64,000 nt of DNA from DATBGZ01 sp036557785 (GTDB lineage: Bacteria > Actinomycetota > Actinomycetes > Mycobacteriales > Micromonosporaceae). Below the pieces are notes generated by a model, which saw only the letters and a program-made list of their open reading frames with translations, was not told where the DNA came from and ran no database searches. The position numbers and the translations under genes were made by a program. The stretch lies in the NCBI GenBank assembly GCA_036557785.1, contig DATBGZ010000016.1, positions 4,248-68,247 of the forward strand. Reading direction: 5' to 3'. Below are positions 14,210 through 23,887 of the stretch, piece after piece (within the stretch, counting starts at the first letter, position 1; each line of letters begins with the position of its first letter).

Positions 14210-16849
14210 TCAGGGGACCGCGCGCAGCCAGCGGCCGTCGGTGGGGTGGTCCCCGTCGGTGCCGTTGCGCGGCTCGATCACCGTGACCGCCCCGGTCTCG
14301 CCGTGGACGCCGGCTGGTTCCTCCTGGCGTGTGGCGGCGAGCCACGCCTCGAACCGCTCGAACGGCAAGGCCCGACTGAACAGGAAGCCCTGGCCCACCT
14401 CGCAGCCCAGGTCCTCGAGCAGGTTGACGGTCCGTTCGCTCTCGACCCCCTCGGCGACGCAGACCAGGCCGAGGTGTCGGGCCAGGCTCACCACCGCGCG
14501 GACCGTGGCGAGATCATCCGCGTTCGTCGCCATTCCCTGAACAAACGAGCGGTCGATCTTCACCTCGTGAAACGGCAGCCGGCGAAGATAGGACAGCGAC
14601 GCGTTGCCGGTCCCGAAGTCGTCCACGGCGAGGCGAACGCCGGCGTCGGCGAGGCGCTTGAGGTTGGCCAGGGAACGCTCGGGCTCGCCCACCATGCTGT
14701 CTTCGCGGATCTCCAGCGTGACCAGGTGAGCAGGCACGCCGAACTCGTTGAGCAGAGCCGCCACGTGCCGCGGGAAGGCCGGGTCGACGATCGTCCGGAA
14801 CGAGAGGTTCACCGCGACGGGCAGCTCGCGCCCGGCGTCCAGCCAGGTCCGGGCCCGGCGCAGACCCTCGCGGAGCACGAGATCGGTGATCCGGCCCAGT
14901 TGTCCCGTGTGCTCGGCGACCGCCACAAAGTCGCGCGGCGGCACCGAGCCGTAGGCCGGGTGCTCCCATCGGGCCAGGCACTCGACACCCACCACCCGGC
15001 GGTCCGGCAAGGCGACCATCGGCTGGAAGTGGACCTCGATCGCGTCGTCCGCGCGCCCGCCGTTGCCCGCCCAGGACTCCGCCGGCCCGGTTTCGCCGTC
15101 GCCGAGCGCGCGTCGCAGGTCGGCGGCGAGTTCCAAGCGCAGCGATGACCGGGCGGTCAGGCTGGGCCGGAACAGATGCACCTGGGTGCCGAACTGCTTG
15201 GCCGACTGGGCCGCGAGATCTGCCCGCCGGACCAGTACGTCCGGTTCGCTGGCGTGGTCGGGATGGACCGCGACGCCGACCGCGACGTTGACCTCGAGCG
15301 TCGCCTCGCCGACCCGCATCGGCTGCTGGATCGCGGCGCGCAGGCTTCCCGCGAGCGCGACGGCGGCCGGCGCGTCGGGCAGCCGGAGCGTGACGAGGAA
15401 CTCGTCACTGCCGCTGCGGCCGACCAGAGCCGCGGCGGGTGCGAGATTGCGCAGTCGGCTCGCCACCTCCCGGAGCAGCTCGTCACCAGCATCGTGGCCG
15501 AACGCGTCGTTGACATCCCGCAGTCCCTCGACATCGATCGAGAGCACGGCCACGACCTCGCCCGGCGTCCGGACCCGTACGGCTTCCTCAAGCTGGGCCA
15601 GCACCCGCCGCCGGTTCGGCAGGCGGGTCAGCGCGTCGTGGTAGGCGTCGAAGCGCAGCCGATCGACCAGGCGGGAGTTCTCCACGGCCACGGCGGCGTG
15701 CGCGGCCAGGGTCTGCAACAGGCGTACGTCGTCCGGACCGAAGAAGGCCCGCTCACCAAGCCGTCCGACGACCTCCAGGCTGCCGATCACGGCGGAGCCG
15801 GAGCGCAGCGGCACGACGATCGCGTCCTTGATCCCGCTGCCCCGCAAGAGCGCCCGCAGAGCCGACTCGCCAACCTTGGGACCCACCACGACCGTCGTCC
15901 CGTCGGCCACGGCGCGCTCGCGCAGCATCGGCGGTGTCGGGCTCTGGTCCAGCAGACCCGACGAGTCGACCCGGGCGGTGAGCAGAGTCTGCGGGTAGCG
16001 ACCGTCCGCCGGCAGCCAGAGCGTGGCGTACTCGGCCTGCAACAACTCGCGCACGCGGCCGAGCAGCACGTCCGGCAGGGTGCCGTTGCGGCCCGCGTCG
16101 GAGAGCTGCTGGGTCAGCTCGTAGAGCTCGGTCAGGCTACGGTGCTGCCGGGAGAACTGCGCGTACGACCGGTAGGCGACCACGAGCAGTGCGGTCAACC
16201 CCGCGAGCAGGACGATCGACCACGGCTCGCCCTGCAGCACCTTCAACACGATCAGGGCGACCAGGATGTTCGCCGCGGCGACCACGAGCACCGAGGTTGA
16301 GGCGCGGACGAGGTTGCGCACGGGCGGGATGCCCTGCACCAGGCAGATCACGCCGATGACCGCCACCACGGAGATCACGGAGTAGGCGAAGACGGCGACC
16401 GCGAGCACGACCCACGTGCGGGGCGTGACGGCAGGATAGGTGGGGAATCGCGCCGAGATCAGCGCGGCGACCGTGGTCGCGAGGCTCACCGCGACCACGT
16501 TGTAGACGACCTTGACGATCGAGTTGCGCTGGATCAGTTGGACGATGAGGCAGCCGATCGCCCGCACGGCCACCACCGTGATGGGGGACAGGTAGAACAG
16601 CGCGAGCAGGAGTACGACCTCGCCGACGGTGACGCTCACCGAATGCCGGCGCACCTCGAAGGACAGGACGATCGCCTGCGACAGCACAACGAGCACGAGG
16701 TAGAGCAGCGCCGTCGCGATTTCGTGGGGACTGAACGTATGCCGTCCACCGAGCCCGACGATGAGCACCGCGGTGAGGATGCCCAACGGGATGGATAGGT
16801 AGTACGCATACCACTGGGGCCGGCCCCGGGACGCGTTCAGCCGCGCCAC
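14210..16849 (-). CDS. membrane GGDEF/EAL cyclic-di-GMP protein with degenerate GGDEF
   Basis: This 879-residue protein has about seven or eight membrane spans (residues 15-225), a GAF-like domain (about 235-395), a GGDEF domain (about 400-565) and an EAL domain (about 600-850). The GGDEF signature reads SGSDEF (about 479-484), so diguanylate cyclase activity is doubtful. The EAL motif reads ECL, and the Glu, Asn (NLS), DDFGTG, KIDRSF and AEGVE residues needed by c-di-GMP phosphodiesterases are kept. I infer a phosphodiesterase sensing a membrane or GAF ligand. The GTG at 16847-16849 with GAGGGGG upstream is preferred to a GTG six codons earlier. In related actinomycetes c-di-GMP controls development through BldD. 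Confidence 0.88.
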   Translation of the reverse strand: MARLNASRGRPQWYAYYLSIPLGILTAVLIVGLGGRHTFSPHEIATALLYLVLVVLSQAIVLSFEVRRHSVSVTVGEVVLLLALFYLSPITVVAVRAIGCLIVQLIQRNSIVKVVYNVVAVSLATTVAALISARFPTYPAVTPRTWVVLAVAVFAYSVISVVAVIGVICLVQGIPPVRNLVRASTSVLVVAAANILVALIVLKVLQGEPWSIVLLAGLTALLVVAYRSYAQFSRQHRSLTELYELTQQLSDAGRNGTLPDVLLGRVRELLQAEYATLWLPADGRYPQTLLTARVDSSGLLDQSPTPPMLRERAVADGTTVVVGPKVGESALRALLRGSGIKDAIVVPLRSGSAVIGSLEVVGRLGERAFFGPDDVRLLQTLAAHAAVAVENSRLVDRLRFDAYHDALTRLPNRRRVLAQLEEAVRVRTPGEVVAVLSIDVEGLRDVNDAFGHDAGDELLREVASRLRNLAPAAALVGRSGSDEFLVTLRLPDAPAAVALAGSLRAAIQQPMRVGEATLEVNVAVGVAVHPDHASEPDVLVRRADLAAQSAKQFGTQVHLFRPSLTARSSLRLELAADLRRALGDGETGPAESWAGNGGRADDAIEVHFQPMVALPDRRVVGVECLARWEHPAYGSVPPRDFVAVAEHTGQLGRITDLVLREGLRRARTWLDAGRELPVAVNLSFRTIVDPAFPRHVAALLNEFGVPAHLVTLEIREDSMVGEPERSLANLKRLADAGVRLAVDDFGTGNASLSYLRRLPFHEVKIDRSFVQGMATNADDLATVRAVVSLARHLGLVCVAEGVESERTVNLLEDLGCEVGQGFLFSRALPFERFEAWLAATRQEEPAGVHGETGAVTVIEPRNGTDGDHPTDGRWLRAVP

Positions 16850-16933
16850 CGCGTCCCCCTCGCACACCAGACGCGGCGGCCCTCGATCGGCGCACCCGCC
16901 GTCATGCGGCGCGCTGTCGCCTCGGTGGGCCGG

Positions 16934-17053
16934 TCAGGTCCACGTGATCTCGGACAGTGACACAGAACCCCAGACAAGGACGGTGAACGCCGCCACGATC
17001 GCGAGCGCCACCGCCACTCGGGCCACGGTGCGGCGCCTCAGGCCCCTACGCAT
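16934..17053 (-). CDS. possible small single-span membrane protein
   Basis: This 39-codon frame begins with an ATG preceded by GGGAG at 6 nt. It encodes a basic N-terminus (MRRGLRRRTVARVAV), one hydrophobic span and a short tail (SLSEITWT). It sits 84 nt downstream of nothing transcribed in its direction and just upstream of the GGDEF/EAL gene start. I do not recognise it. The rest of the interval 17054-17345 shows no gene and no clear signal. Confidence 0.3.
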   Translation of the reverse strand: MRRGLRRRTVARVAVALAIVAAFTVLVWGSVSLSEITWT

Positions 17054-17345
17054 CTCGGACTCCCATCGACCATCACCTGTGACGAACCCAGGGATAGGAG
17101 GATGCTGCCACACCGCAGGGCTCGCGCCTACCCATGAACGGCCGGAAGCAACGCCCGTAGCCAAAGTCTGACCGTTCGACCCATCCGGCGGCGCAGACCC
17201 CCTGCGGTCGCTACCGTCCGTGAAGATCAGGCGTACGGAACGTTTGCATCAGCATCGGGGCGGCGTGGCCGGCTCCAGGTCGCCATCTCAGGATGTGGAA
17301 ACCGGTGCCGGATCGCGAAACAGCACTGCAGGAGAAAACTCCGGC

Positions 17346-17879
17346 CTACGGCGACGGGCAGGAGCGGTCCTGGTCGAACTGCTGGGTCGAAATGTAGGCG
17401 CCGCCGAACGATATCTGGTCGCCCATCTCGTGAAGTGTGAAGCCGACAGCCGAATAACCACCGCTGCCGGCCAGCGTCACCCGCGCGACGTAGTACGTCT
17501 GATCGTCCAGATCGCCGGCCAACGGCACGTCTTCGGTTCCTCCCGAGGGGGTCTGCCCGACGATGAACGTCGTCGCGGTCGTCGGCGAGGCAAAGGTCGC
17601 CCTCCAGACGGCTGGTTCATGCTCGCGCACAAGATGGCCTTTCTGGTCCGCGGGCCGGAGAACTTCGATGGCGGTGATCTGGACCGGCGTACAGCTGACG
17701 TAGAGAATCTGGACCTGCCCGCCGGACAAGAGCACGGCGAGCCGAGGAGGATTGATTGGATCCGACGGAAAGAACTGGCACCCGGTCAGCGCGACAGTCG
17801 CGCAGAACGCGACCAGGACGCTCGTCACCCGACGGCGTCCGCGCGACGTGCCGCGAGTGTGCGTGCTCACTGCGACCAT
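17346..17879 (-). CDS. putative secreted lipoprotein
   Basis: The product is about 177 residues. It has a basic start with RGRRR, a hydrophobic stretch and a lipobox ending LTGC, so Cys at about residue 33 should be lipidated and the rest exported. The mature part (SGGQVQILYVSCTPVQITAIEV...) resembles no family I can name; it looks beta-rich with two further Cys. The start codon is uncertain: ATG at 17877-17879 is used, but no good ribosome site is seen and the GTG three codons on is possible. It lies downstream of tRNA-Tyr on the same strand. Confidence 0.7.
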   Translation of the reverse strand: MVAVSTHTRGTSRGRRRVTSVLVAFCATVALTGCQFFPSDPINPPRLAVLLSGGQVQILYVSCTPVQITAIEVLRPADQKGHLVREHEPAVWRATFASPTTATTFIVGQTPSGGTEDVPLAGDLDDQTYYVARVTLAGSGGYSAVGFTLHEMGDQISFGGAYISTQQFDQDRSCPSP

Positions 17880-17954
17880 GCACGCATGGTGAACCAGGAG
17901 TGTCACGAAACGGCCCCCGCCCGCGTGGCGCGGGTCAGGGGCCATTCGACACGG

Positions 17955-18038
17955 TGGTGGCGGGTCGAGGATTCGAACCTCGGTAGCTTTCGCGACAGAT
18001 TTACAGTCTGCTCCCATTGGCCGCTCGGGCAACCCGCC
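17955..18038 (-). tRNA. tRNA-Tyr (anticodon GTA)
   Basis: The minus-strand class II tRNA begins GGCGGGTTGCCCGAGCGG. Its anticodon loop contains GTA, a long variable arm follows (CGCGAAAGC region), and it closes with ACCCGCC. The discriminator is A and CCA is encoded (17955-17957). Confidence 0.97.
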
Positions 18039-18233
18039 ATGAGTGCCAGCACGCCGGCACAGCAGCCCAGACAGGATACGGCACGATCGACGGGGTCCGC
18101 AGACGGGTATCGGGCTGCTCCGGCACCCGCTCGCACCGGGAGGTGTTGAGCCGGCCAGGCCTGACTCAGCGGTAGCGTCGTCGGGTAAACCCCGTGCGTA
18201 CCAGCAACACCCGTCCGTCACCCGGGAGGCGAC

Positions 18234-18728
18234 ATGGCCGACACGTCCTCGTTCGACATTGTCAGCAAAGTGGACCGCCAGGAGGTCGACAACGCCCTGA
18301 ACCAGACCGCGAAAGAGCTGGCGCAGCGCTTCGACTTCCGGGGCACCAACGCCAGCATCGCGTGGGCCGGCGAGTCGGCGGTCACGCTCAAGGCCGACAC
18401 CGAAGACCGCGTGAAGGCGGCACTGGACGTCTTCAAGGAGAAGCTGGTCAAGCGCCAGATCTCGCTGAAGGCGCTCGACGCGCACGACCCCGCACCGTCC
18501 GGAAAGGGCCACAAGATCGACTGCACGATCGTGCAGGGCATTGACTCCGACAAGGCGCGGGTGATCTCGAAGAAGATCCGCGACGAGGGCCCCCGCGGCG
18601 TGCAGGCCCAGATCCAGGGCGACCAACTGCGGGTCACCGGCAAGAAGAGAGACGACCTGCAGGCCGTCATCGCCCTGCTGCGCGCCGAAGACTTCGGCAT
18701 CGCCCTGCAGTTCACCAACTACCGCTAG
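18234..18728 (+). CDS. YajQ family nucleotide-binding protein (UPF0234)
   Basis: The 164-residue product starts MADTSSFDIVSKVDRQEVDNA, the typical YajQ start, and keeps the conserved RFDFRGT and YR-terminal segments. YajQ proteins have two ferredoxin-like domains and bind nucleotides; some bind cyclic di-GMP and act as effectors. Here that is only suggestive, given the GGDEF/EAL protein 1.4 kb away. The ATG has GGGAGG upstream. It is convergent with the acetyltransferase gene at 18773. Confidence 0.93.
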   Translation: MADTSSFDIVSKVDRQEVDNALNQTAKELAQRFDFRGTNASIAWAGESAVTLKADTEDRVKAALDVFKEKLVKRQISLKALDAHDPAPSGKGHKIDCTIVQGIDSDKARVISKKIRDEGPRGVQAQIQGDQLRVTGKKRDDLQAVIALLRAEDFGIALQFTNYR

Positions 18729-18760
18729 CGGCACCGGGCCGCGGCAGGTCGAGTGAGCAG

Positions 18761-18794
18761 CAAGACCGGTCGTCAGCCCGCGGCCGCGGTCTTG
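18761..18794. terminator. candidate bidirectional terminator hairpin
   Basis: The arms CAAGACCG (18761-18768) and CGGTCTTG (18787-18794) are perfectly complementary. The 18-nt spacer is itself GC-rich. It lies between the convergent yajQ-like and acetyltransferase genes and takes in the stop codon of the latter. No T-tract follows on either side. Confidence 0.4.
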
Positions 18795-19726
18795 ATGAGC
18801 GGCGCGTCCCGCGAGAGCTCCCGGAACCCGAGTCCGTAATACAGCCCGCGTGCGCTGGGATGCCCTGACGCTCCCAGGCAGACGACCGTCGCGTGAGTGG
18901 CGCCGGCTGCCCGCGCCAGATGCATCCCGTGTCGCATCATCGCCCTGGCCAGCCCGAGCCGCCGATAGTCCGGATGGGTTCCGACCGGCTCGAACTCGAC
19001 GGTCTTGTTCACCTCGTCGAGCCACATGATCGTCGAGGACGCCATCGTTCCCTCCGGTGCCTCAACGAGGACGTGCAGGTCGCCGCGGTAGGCAGCCGTG
19101 CGCCGCACGTCTTCGTAGCTTTGGGCCGTGTACGACGAGGGAGTCCACGCTGCCACGTGGGCAGTGACCGCCGCCGCCGGTCCGGCCTCGTCGGCGGTGC
19201 GGAACCGGAACCCCGCCGGCAGCACGGGCCGCTCCACATCGGTGAGATCCCGCTCGTTGAGCTGGGTCCAGCTGCCGGTGTCGCCGAGTGCCTCCACATC
19301 GGTCTGGTATCCGTGCGCCGCCCACCGCCGCAACGCGAACTCGTCGGCGGTCGTCGGTAAGGCGGTGCGATCGAGGCCGGCCGCAACCCGGTCGTACCAC
19401 TCGATCACTTCGTCGACCAGTCCGGCGTGGTCGGGATCGACCTGATAGCTCAGCGAGGCGCCGGTGACGTCCGTGACGGATCCGTCATTGCGCCTGACCT
19501 GGCGCGGAAGAAAGGCCCAGCCCCACGCCACCAGCTCGTCACCAGAGAACCAGAGCCGACGCGGCCAGGTCGAGGCGTACCGGGCGCACCCCTGGCCCCA
19601 GACCCAGGCCAGCTCTCCGTACGAAGCGTCGGCACTGATCAGCTCTGGGCGACTGGCGGTGACGCGCTGTGCCAGACCCTGCATGAGCGGTATGTCCGCG
19701 CCGGTCAGGAGCTCGAAATCCGTCAT
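18773..19726 (-). CDS. GNAT family N-acetyltransferase
   Basis: The 317-residue product has a C-terminal GNAT domain. The acetyl-CoA-binding loop reads VGTHPDYRRLGLARAMM, after beta strand 4, and the end reads GLYYGLGFRELSRDAPL. The N-terminal half is a diverged GNAT-like or companion domain. The substrate cannot be told. The ATG at 19724-19726 begins MTDFELLTGADIPLMQ. It is 53 nt downstream of htpX on the same strand and may be cotranscribed with it. Confidence 0.85.
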   Translation of the reverse strand: MTDFELLTGADIPLMQGLAQRVTASRPELISADASYGELAWVWGQGCARYASTWPRRLWFSGDELVAWGWAFLPRQVRRNDGSVTDVTGASLSYQVDPDHAGLVDEVIEWYDRVAAGLDRTALPTTADEFALRRWAAHGYQTDVEALGDTGSWTQLNERDLTDVERPVLPAGFRFRTADEAGPAAAVTAHVAAWTPSSYTAQSYEDVRRTAAYRGDLHVLVEAPEGTMASSTIMWLDEVNKTVEFEPVGTHPDYRRLGLARAMMRHGMHLARAAGATHATVVCLGASGHPSARGLYYGLGFRELSRDAPLIKTAAAG

Positions 19727-19779
19727 GGCCCGCCACTGTGCCAGGAATCGGCAAAGCGGACGAACCGATTTCCGCCGGA

Positions 19780-20661
19780 CTAGCGGGAGTACTGGATGGG
19801 ACCCGAGTTGCGGGCCATGTCCTCGAGGCGGGCGATGCGCTGCTCCATCGGCGGGTGCGTGGAGAAGAGGCTGCGCAGGCCACCCGCGCGGAAGGGGTTG
19901 GCGATCATGAGGTGCGCGGTGCTCGTGAGCTGGCCGTCTGCCGGCAGGGGCATGGCCTTCGTCCCCGCGTTGATCTTGCGCAGGGCGCTGGCCAGGGCGA
20001 GCGGGTCGTTGCTGAGCTGCGCGCCCGAGGCATCCGCCTGGAACTCCCTGCTCCGGGAGATAGCGAGCTGGATGATCGACGCAGCGATCGGACCAAGGAT
20101 GAGCATGAGCAGCATGCCCGCCAGGCCGGGTCCGTCGTCGTCGTCCGAGCGCCCGATGGGGATGAACCACGCGAGCTGGGCCAGCATCGTGATGATGCCG
20201 GCGAGCGCCGCGGCTACCGACGAGATGAGGATGTCCCGGTTGTAGACGTGGGACAGCTCGTGCCCGATCACGCCACGCAGTTCCCGCCGGTCGAGCATGC
20301 CGAGGATGCCCTGGGTCACGCAGACGGCCGCGTTCTGGGGGTTGCGCCCCGTCGCGAACGCGTTGGGCTGGGGCGTCGGCGAGACGTACAGCCGTGGCAT
20401 GGGCTGCTTGGCCTGGGTAGCCAGCTCCCGCACGATCGCGTAGTACTCCGGCATCTGGGCCTCGGTGACCGGAACCGCGCCCATGGTGCGCAGTGCGATC
20501 TTGTCGGAGTAGAAGTACGTGGCCGCGTTCATGCCGAGCGACACGAGAACCGCGATCACCAGGCCGGTGGTGCCGCCGAACCAGTAGCCGACGAGCAGGA
20601 TCAGCCCGCTCAGCAGGCCGAGCAGCGCCGCCGTCTTCAGGCCGTTGTGATGCCCATGCAT
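19780..20661 (-). CDS. htpX: zinc metalloprotease HtpX
   Basis: HtpX is a membrane-bound M48 protease that degrades misfolded membrane proteins. The 293-residue product has two N-terminal spans (about 10-50), the zinc motif HELSH at residues 134-138, two further hydrophobic segments (about 145-200) and the distal Glu ligand in SREFQADASG. The ATG at 20659-20661 has AAGGAGGAG upstream. The length is normal for the family. Confidence 0.97.
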   Translation of the reverse strand: MHGHHNGLKTAALLGLLSGLILLVGYWFGGTTGLVIAVLVSLGMNAATYFYSDKIALRTMGAVPVTEAQMPEYYAIVRELATQAKQPMPRLYVSPTPQPNAFATGRNPQNAAVCVTQGILGMLDRRELRGVIGHELSHVYNRDILISSVAAALAGIITMLAQLAWFIPIGRSDDDDGPGLAGMLLMLILGPIAASIIQLAISRSREFQADASGAQLSNDPLALASALRKINAGTKAMPLPADGQLTSTAHLMIANPFRAGGLRSLFSTHPPMEQRIARLEDMARNSGPIQYSR

Positions 20662-20863
20662 CAGAAGCTCTCCTCCTTGCGGCGGGACATCCCGCACCCA
20701 TTGGATTCCATAGTGCCGCGTCGAGCGGCGGCCGGCCCGCTGCGCACCTGAGAAAATCCTGGGAGCCGTGGACCGCCCCGGCCCCTGTTCGGGTGGCCGC
20801 CGCCCCAATACCGGATGAAAGCAGGACGGCGGCGCCACCAGCCGACGATTAGCATTCGCCCGT

Positions 20864-21946
20864 ATGGGGGACGACCGGGACGGGACCGCTGTCGTCCCGC
20901 CTGTGGGCCAGACAGGCCAGGAACCCGGGCGTCGCCGCGGGCGGCGTTGGTTCTGGATCCTCGTCGTCACTGGCGCGCTCGTGCTCATCGGCTCCGGCGT
21001 CGTCGCATTCGGACCCACCCTTCTCCTGGACCGCTACGACAGCAAGGTCCAGCGGGCGGACATCCTCGGCGACATCCCCACACCGACGCCACCCCCCAAC
21101 GCGCCGGTCGACCTGCGCCCGATGAACTTCCTCATCCTGGGCTCGGACTCGCGCTCGCCAGACGCCCGCGGCTTCGACGCCACCGGCGACCGCTCCGACA
21201 CGATCATGATCGTGCACATCCCGGAGGGCCACCGGTCGGCATTCATCTTCTCGATTCCCCGGGACAGCTACGTGTCCGTGCCTGCCACGGGCGACTGGCC
21301 GGGCGGAAAGAACAAGATAAACGCCGCGATGGCGTACGGCGGCGCGTCGGCCGCCGCACGGACCGTCTACGAGCTGACCAAGATTCCGCTCAGCGGCGCC
21401 TTCGTCGTCAACTTCGGCGGTATCCGCAGAATGGTCGAGGTGGTGGGCAAGGTCCACGTCTGCATCCCGTACACGGTCCACTCCACGTTCTCCAGCATGG
21501 TGTGGACAAAGGGGTGCCACGACATGGGTCCGGCGGAGACCGAGGAGTTCGTCCGCCAGCGCAAGGGGACCCCGGCCGGCGACTTCGCGCGGATGTACCA
21601 GCAGCAACTGGTCATCAAGGCGCTCGCCCGTCAGATCGCCAGCGCCGGCATGCTGACCAACCCGCTCAAGCTCGATCGGCTGATCAGCATCGCGGCCGAG
21701 TCGGTCACGGTCGACAAGAACACCGACCTGCGCACGCTGATCATGCAGCTCAAGGACATCCCGCCGGAGAACATCCAGACCGCCACGACGCCATGGTCCG
21801 GACTCGGCAGCGAGGCGGTCGGCTCGGTCGTGTACCTCAACATGCCGGCCGCGCAGGAGCTCTTCCAGGCCGTGATCGACGACCGTACGGACGCGTGGCT
21901 GACAGCGCACCCACAGGGCATCCCGAGCTGGAACCCGCCCGAGTAG
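20864..21946 (+). CDS. LytR-CpsA-Psr (LCP) family wall polymer ligase
   Basis: LCP enzymes transfer polyprenyl-linked glycopolymers onto peptidoglycan. The 360-residue product has a short basic cytoplasmic part, one membrane span (about 28-52) and an extracytoplasmic LCP domain. Family motifs are GSDSR, RSDTIMIVHI, SIPRDSYV, NKINAAMAYGG and an Arg-rich VRQRKGTPAGDFARMYQQQ; the Arg and Asp residues bind pyrophosphate and metal. There is no LytR_C tail. The ATG start is taken although the ribosome site is weak. It is divergent from htpX. Confidence 0.94.
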   Translation: MGDDRDGTAVVPPVGQTGQEPGRRRGRRWFWILVVTGALVLIGSGVVAFGPTLLLDRYDSKVQRADILGDIPTPTPPPNAPVDLRPMNFLILGSDSRSPDARGFDATGDRSDTIMIVHIPEGHRSAFIFSIPRDSYVSVPATGDWPGGKNKINAAMAYGGASAAARTVYELTKIPLSGAFVVNFGGIRRMVEVVGKVHVCIPYTVHSTFSSMVWTKGCHDMGPAETEEFVRQRKGTPAGDFARMYQQQLVIKALARQIASAGMLTNPLKLDRLISIAAESVTVDKNTDLRTLIMQLKDIPPENIQTATTPWSGLGSEAVGSVVYLNMPAAQELFQAVIDDRTDAWLTAHPQGIPSWNPPE

Positions 21947-22042
21947 GCTGCGCCCCGCGACACCATGTCCGGGCGGGGCGCCCTCGGGGACTGGTCGCCC
22001 CGACGTAGGCTCGGAACGGTATTGCCCCAAGGAGGCTCGACA

Positions 22043-23887
22043 GTGACCAAACAGGTCAGACAACTGGATCGAGTGGTCATCCGGTTCGCCGGCGACTCAG
22101 GCGATGGGATGCAGCTCACCGGAGACCGGTTCACCTCCGAAACCGCTCAGCTCGGCAACGACATCTCCACGCTGCCGAACTTCCCGGCGGAGATCAGGGC
22201 TCCCGCGGGGACCCTGCCCGGTGTGTCGAGCTTCCAAGTGCACTTCGCCGACTACGACATCCTCACGCCGGGCGACGCACCGGACGTCCTCGTGGCGATG
22301 AACCCGGCAGCGCTGAAGGCCAACGTGGCCGACCTCCCCAACGGCGCCGACATCATCGTCAACACCGACGAATTCTCCAAGCGCAACCTGACCCGAGTCG
22401 GTTATCCGGCCAACCCGCTGGAGGACGGCACCCTCGACCGGTACGCGGTCCACCCCGTGGCGCTGACGTCGATGACGGTCGGCGCGCTCGCCGGCTTCGA
22501 CATCTCGAAGAAGGAGGCCGAACGCGCGAAGAACATGTTCGCCCTCGGCCTGCTCTCCTGGCTGTACTCCCGCCCGTACGAGTCGACGATCTCGTTCCTG
22601 GAGACGAAGTTCGCCCGCTCCCCGCAGATCGCCGCCGCGAACGTCGCCGCGTTCAAGGCGGGCTGGAACTTCGGGGAGACCACAGAGAGCTTCTCGGTGC
22701 GCTACGAGGTCAAACCCGCACGGATGCGTTCCGGCAACTACCGCAACATCACCGGCAACATGGCACTCGCCCTCGGCCTGGTCGCGGCCGGCGTGCGGTC
22801 GAAGCTGCCGGTCTTCCTCGGCGCGTACCCGATCACCCCGGCCAGCGACATCCTGCACGAGTTGGCCAAGCACAAGCGCTTCAACATCACGACCATGCAG
22901 GCCGAGGACGAGATCGCCGCAGTGGGCGCGGCGCTGGGCGCCTCGTACGGCGGCGCCCTCGGCGTGACCACGACGAGCGGCCCGGGCGTGGCGTTGAAGG
23001 GGGAGACCATCTCGCTCGCCGTCGCGCTCGAGTTGCCGCTGCTCGTCATCGACATCCAGCGGGCGGGCCCATCGACCGGGATGCCCACCAAGACCGAGCA
23101 GGCCGACCTGAACATGGCGCTGTTCGGTCGCCACGGTGAGGCGCCCGTGGTCGTGCTCGCGGCGTGCTCACCGGCGGACTGCTTCTACTCGGCCCTCGAT
23201 GCGGCCCGGATCGCGCTGACCTACCGCACGCCCGTCCTGCTGCTCTCGGATGGCTACATCGCCAACGGCTCGGAGCCGTGGTTGCTGCCCGACGTCGCCG
23301 AGCTGCCCGACCTGAGTGTGGACTTCGCGACCACACCGAACGGCCCCGACGGCCGGTTCCTGCCCTACCTGCGCGACCCGCTGACTTTGGCCCGGCCCTG
23401 GGCCATTCCCGGCACGCCCGGCCTCGAGCACCGCATCGGCGGCCTGGAGAAGGCCGACCGGACCGGGGACATCTCGTACGATCCGGTCAACCATGACTTC
23501 ATGGTCCGGACGCGGGCGGCCCGCATCGAGGCGATCGACGTACCCGAGCTCGAGGTGGACGACCCCGACGGCACGGCCCGGGTTCTCGTGCTCGGCTGGG
23601 GGTCGACGTACGGACCGATCGGCGCGGCATGCCGCGCGCTGCGGGGCAACGGTCTGGCCGTGGCCCAGGCTCACCTGCGCCATCTCAAGCCGATGCCCGC
23701 CAACCTCGGGGCCGTGCTGAAGAGGTACGACCGGGTGGTGATCCCGGAGATGAACCTCGGCCAGCTCGCCCAGGTGATCCGCAGCCGGTACCTGGTCGAC
23801 GCGATCTCGTACAACCAGGTCCGCGGCCTGCCGTTCACCTCCACGGAGCTGGAGACCGTGCTGGGAGATGTGATCAAGAATGACTAG
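22043..23887 (+). CDS. korA: 2-oxoacid:ferredoxin oxidoreductase alpha subunit (KorA, fused gamma-alpha)
   Basis: With KorB this forms a CoA-dependent 2-oxoglutarate (or other 2-oxoacid):ferredoxin oxidoreductase, an alternative to the 2-oxoglutarate dehydrogenase step. The 614-residue subunit has an N-terminal gamma-type domain (RFAGDSGDGMQLTGDRF...) and then the alpha pyrimidine-binding domain with YPITPASDILHELA and GASYGG.LGVTTTSGPG. The GTG at 22043 has AAGGAGG 7 nt upstream. Its last 8 nt overlap korB, so the two are coupled. Confidence 0.95.
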   Translation: MTKQVRQLDRVVIRFAGDSGDGMQLTGDRFTSETAQLGNDISTLPNFPAEIRAPAGTLPGVSSFQVHFADYDILTPGDAPDVLVAMNPAALKANVADLPNGADIIVNTDEFSKRNLTRVGYPANPLEDGTLDRYAVHPVALTSMTVGALAGFDISKKEAERAKNMFALGLLSWLYSRPYESTISFLETKFARSPQIAAANVAAFKAGWNFGETTESFSVRYEVKPARMRSGNYRNITGNMALALGLVAAGVRSKLPVFLGAYPITPASDILHELAKHKRFNITTMQAEDEIAAVGAALGASYGGALGVTTTSGPGVALKGETISLAVALELPLLVIDIQRAGPSTGMPTKTEQADLNMALFGRHGEAPVVVLAACSPADCFYSALDAARIALTYRTPVLLLSDGYIANGSEPWLLPDVAELPDLSVDFATTPNGPDGRFLPYLRDPLTLARPWAIPGTPGLEHRIGGLEKADRTGDISYDPVNHDFMVRTRAARIEAIDVPELEVDDPDGTARVLVLGWGSTYGPIGAACRALRGNGLAVAQAHLRHLKPMPANLGAVLKRYDRVVIPEMNLGQLAQVIRSRYLVDAISYNQVRGLPFTSTELETVLGDVIKND

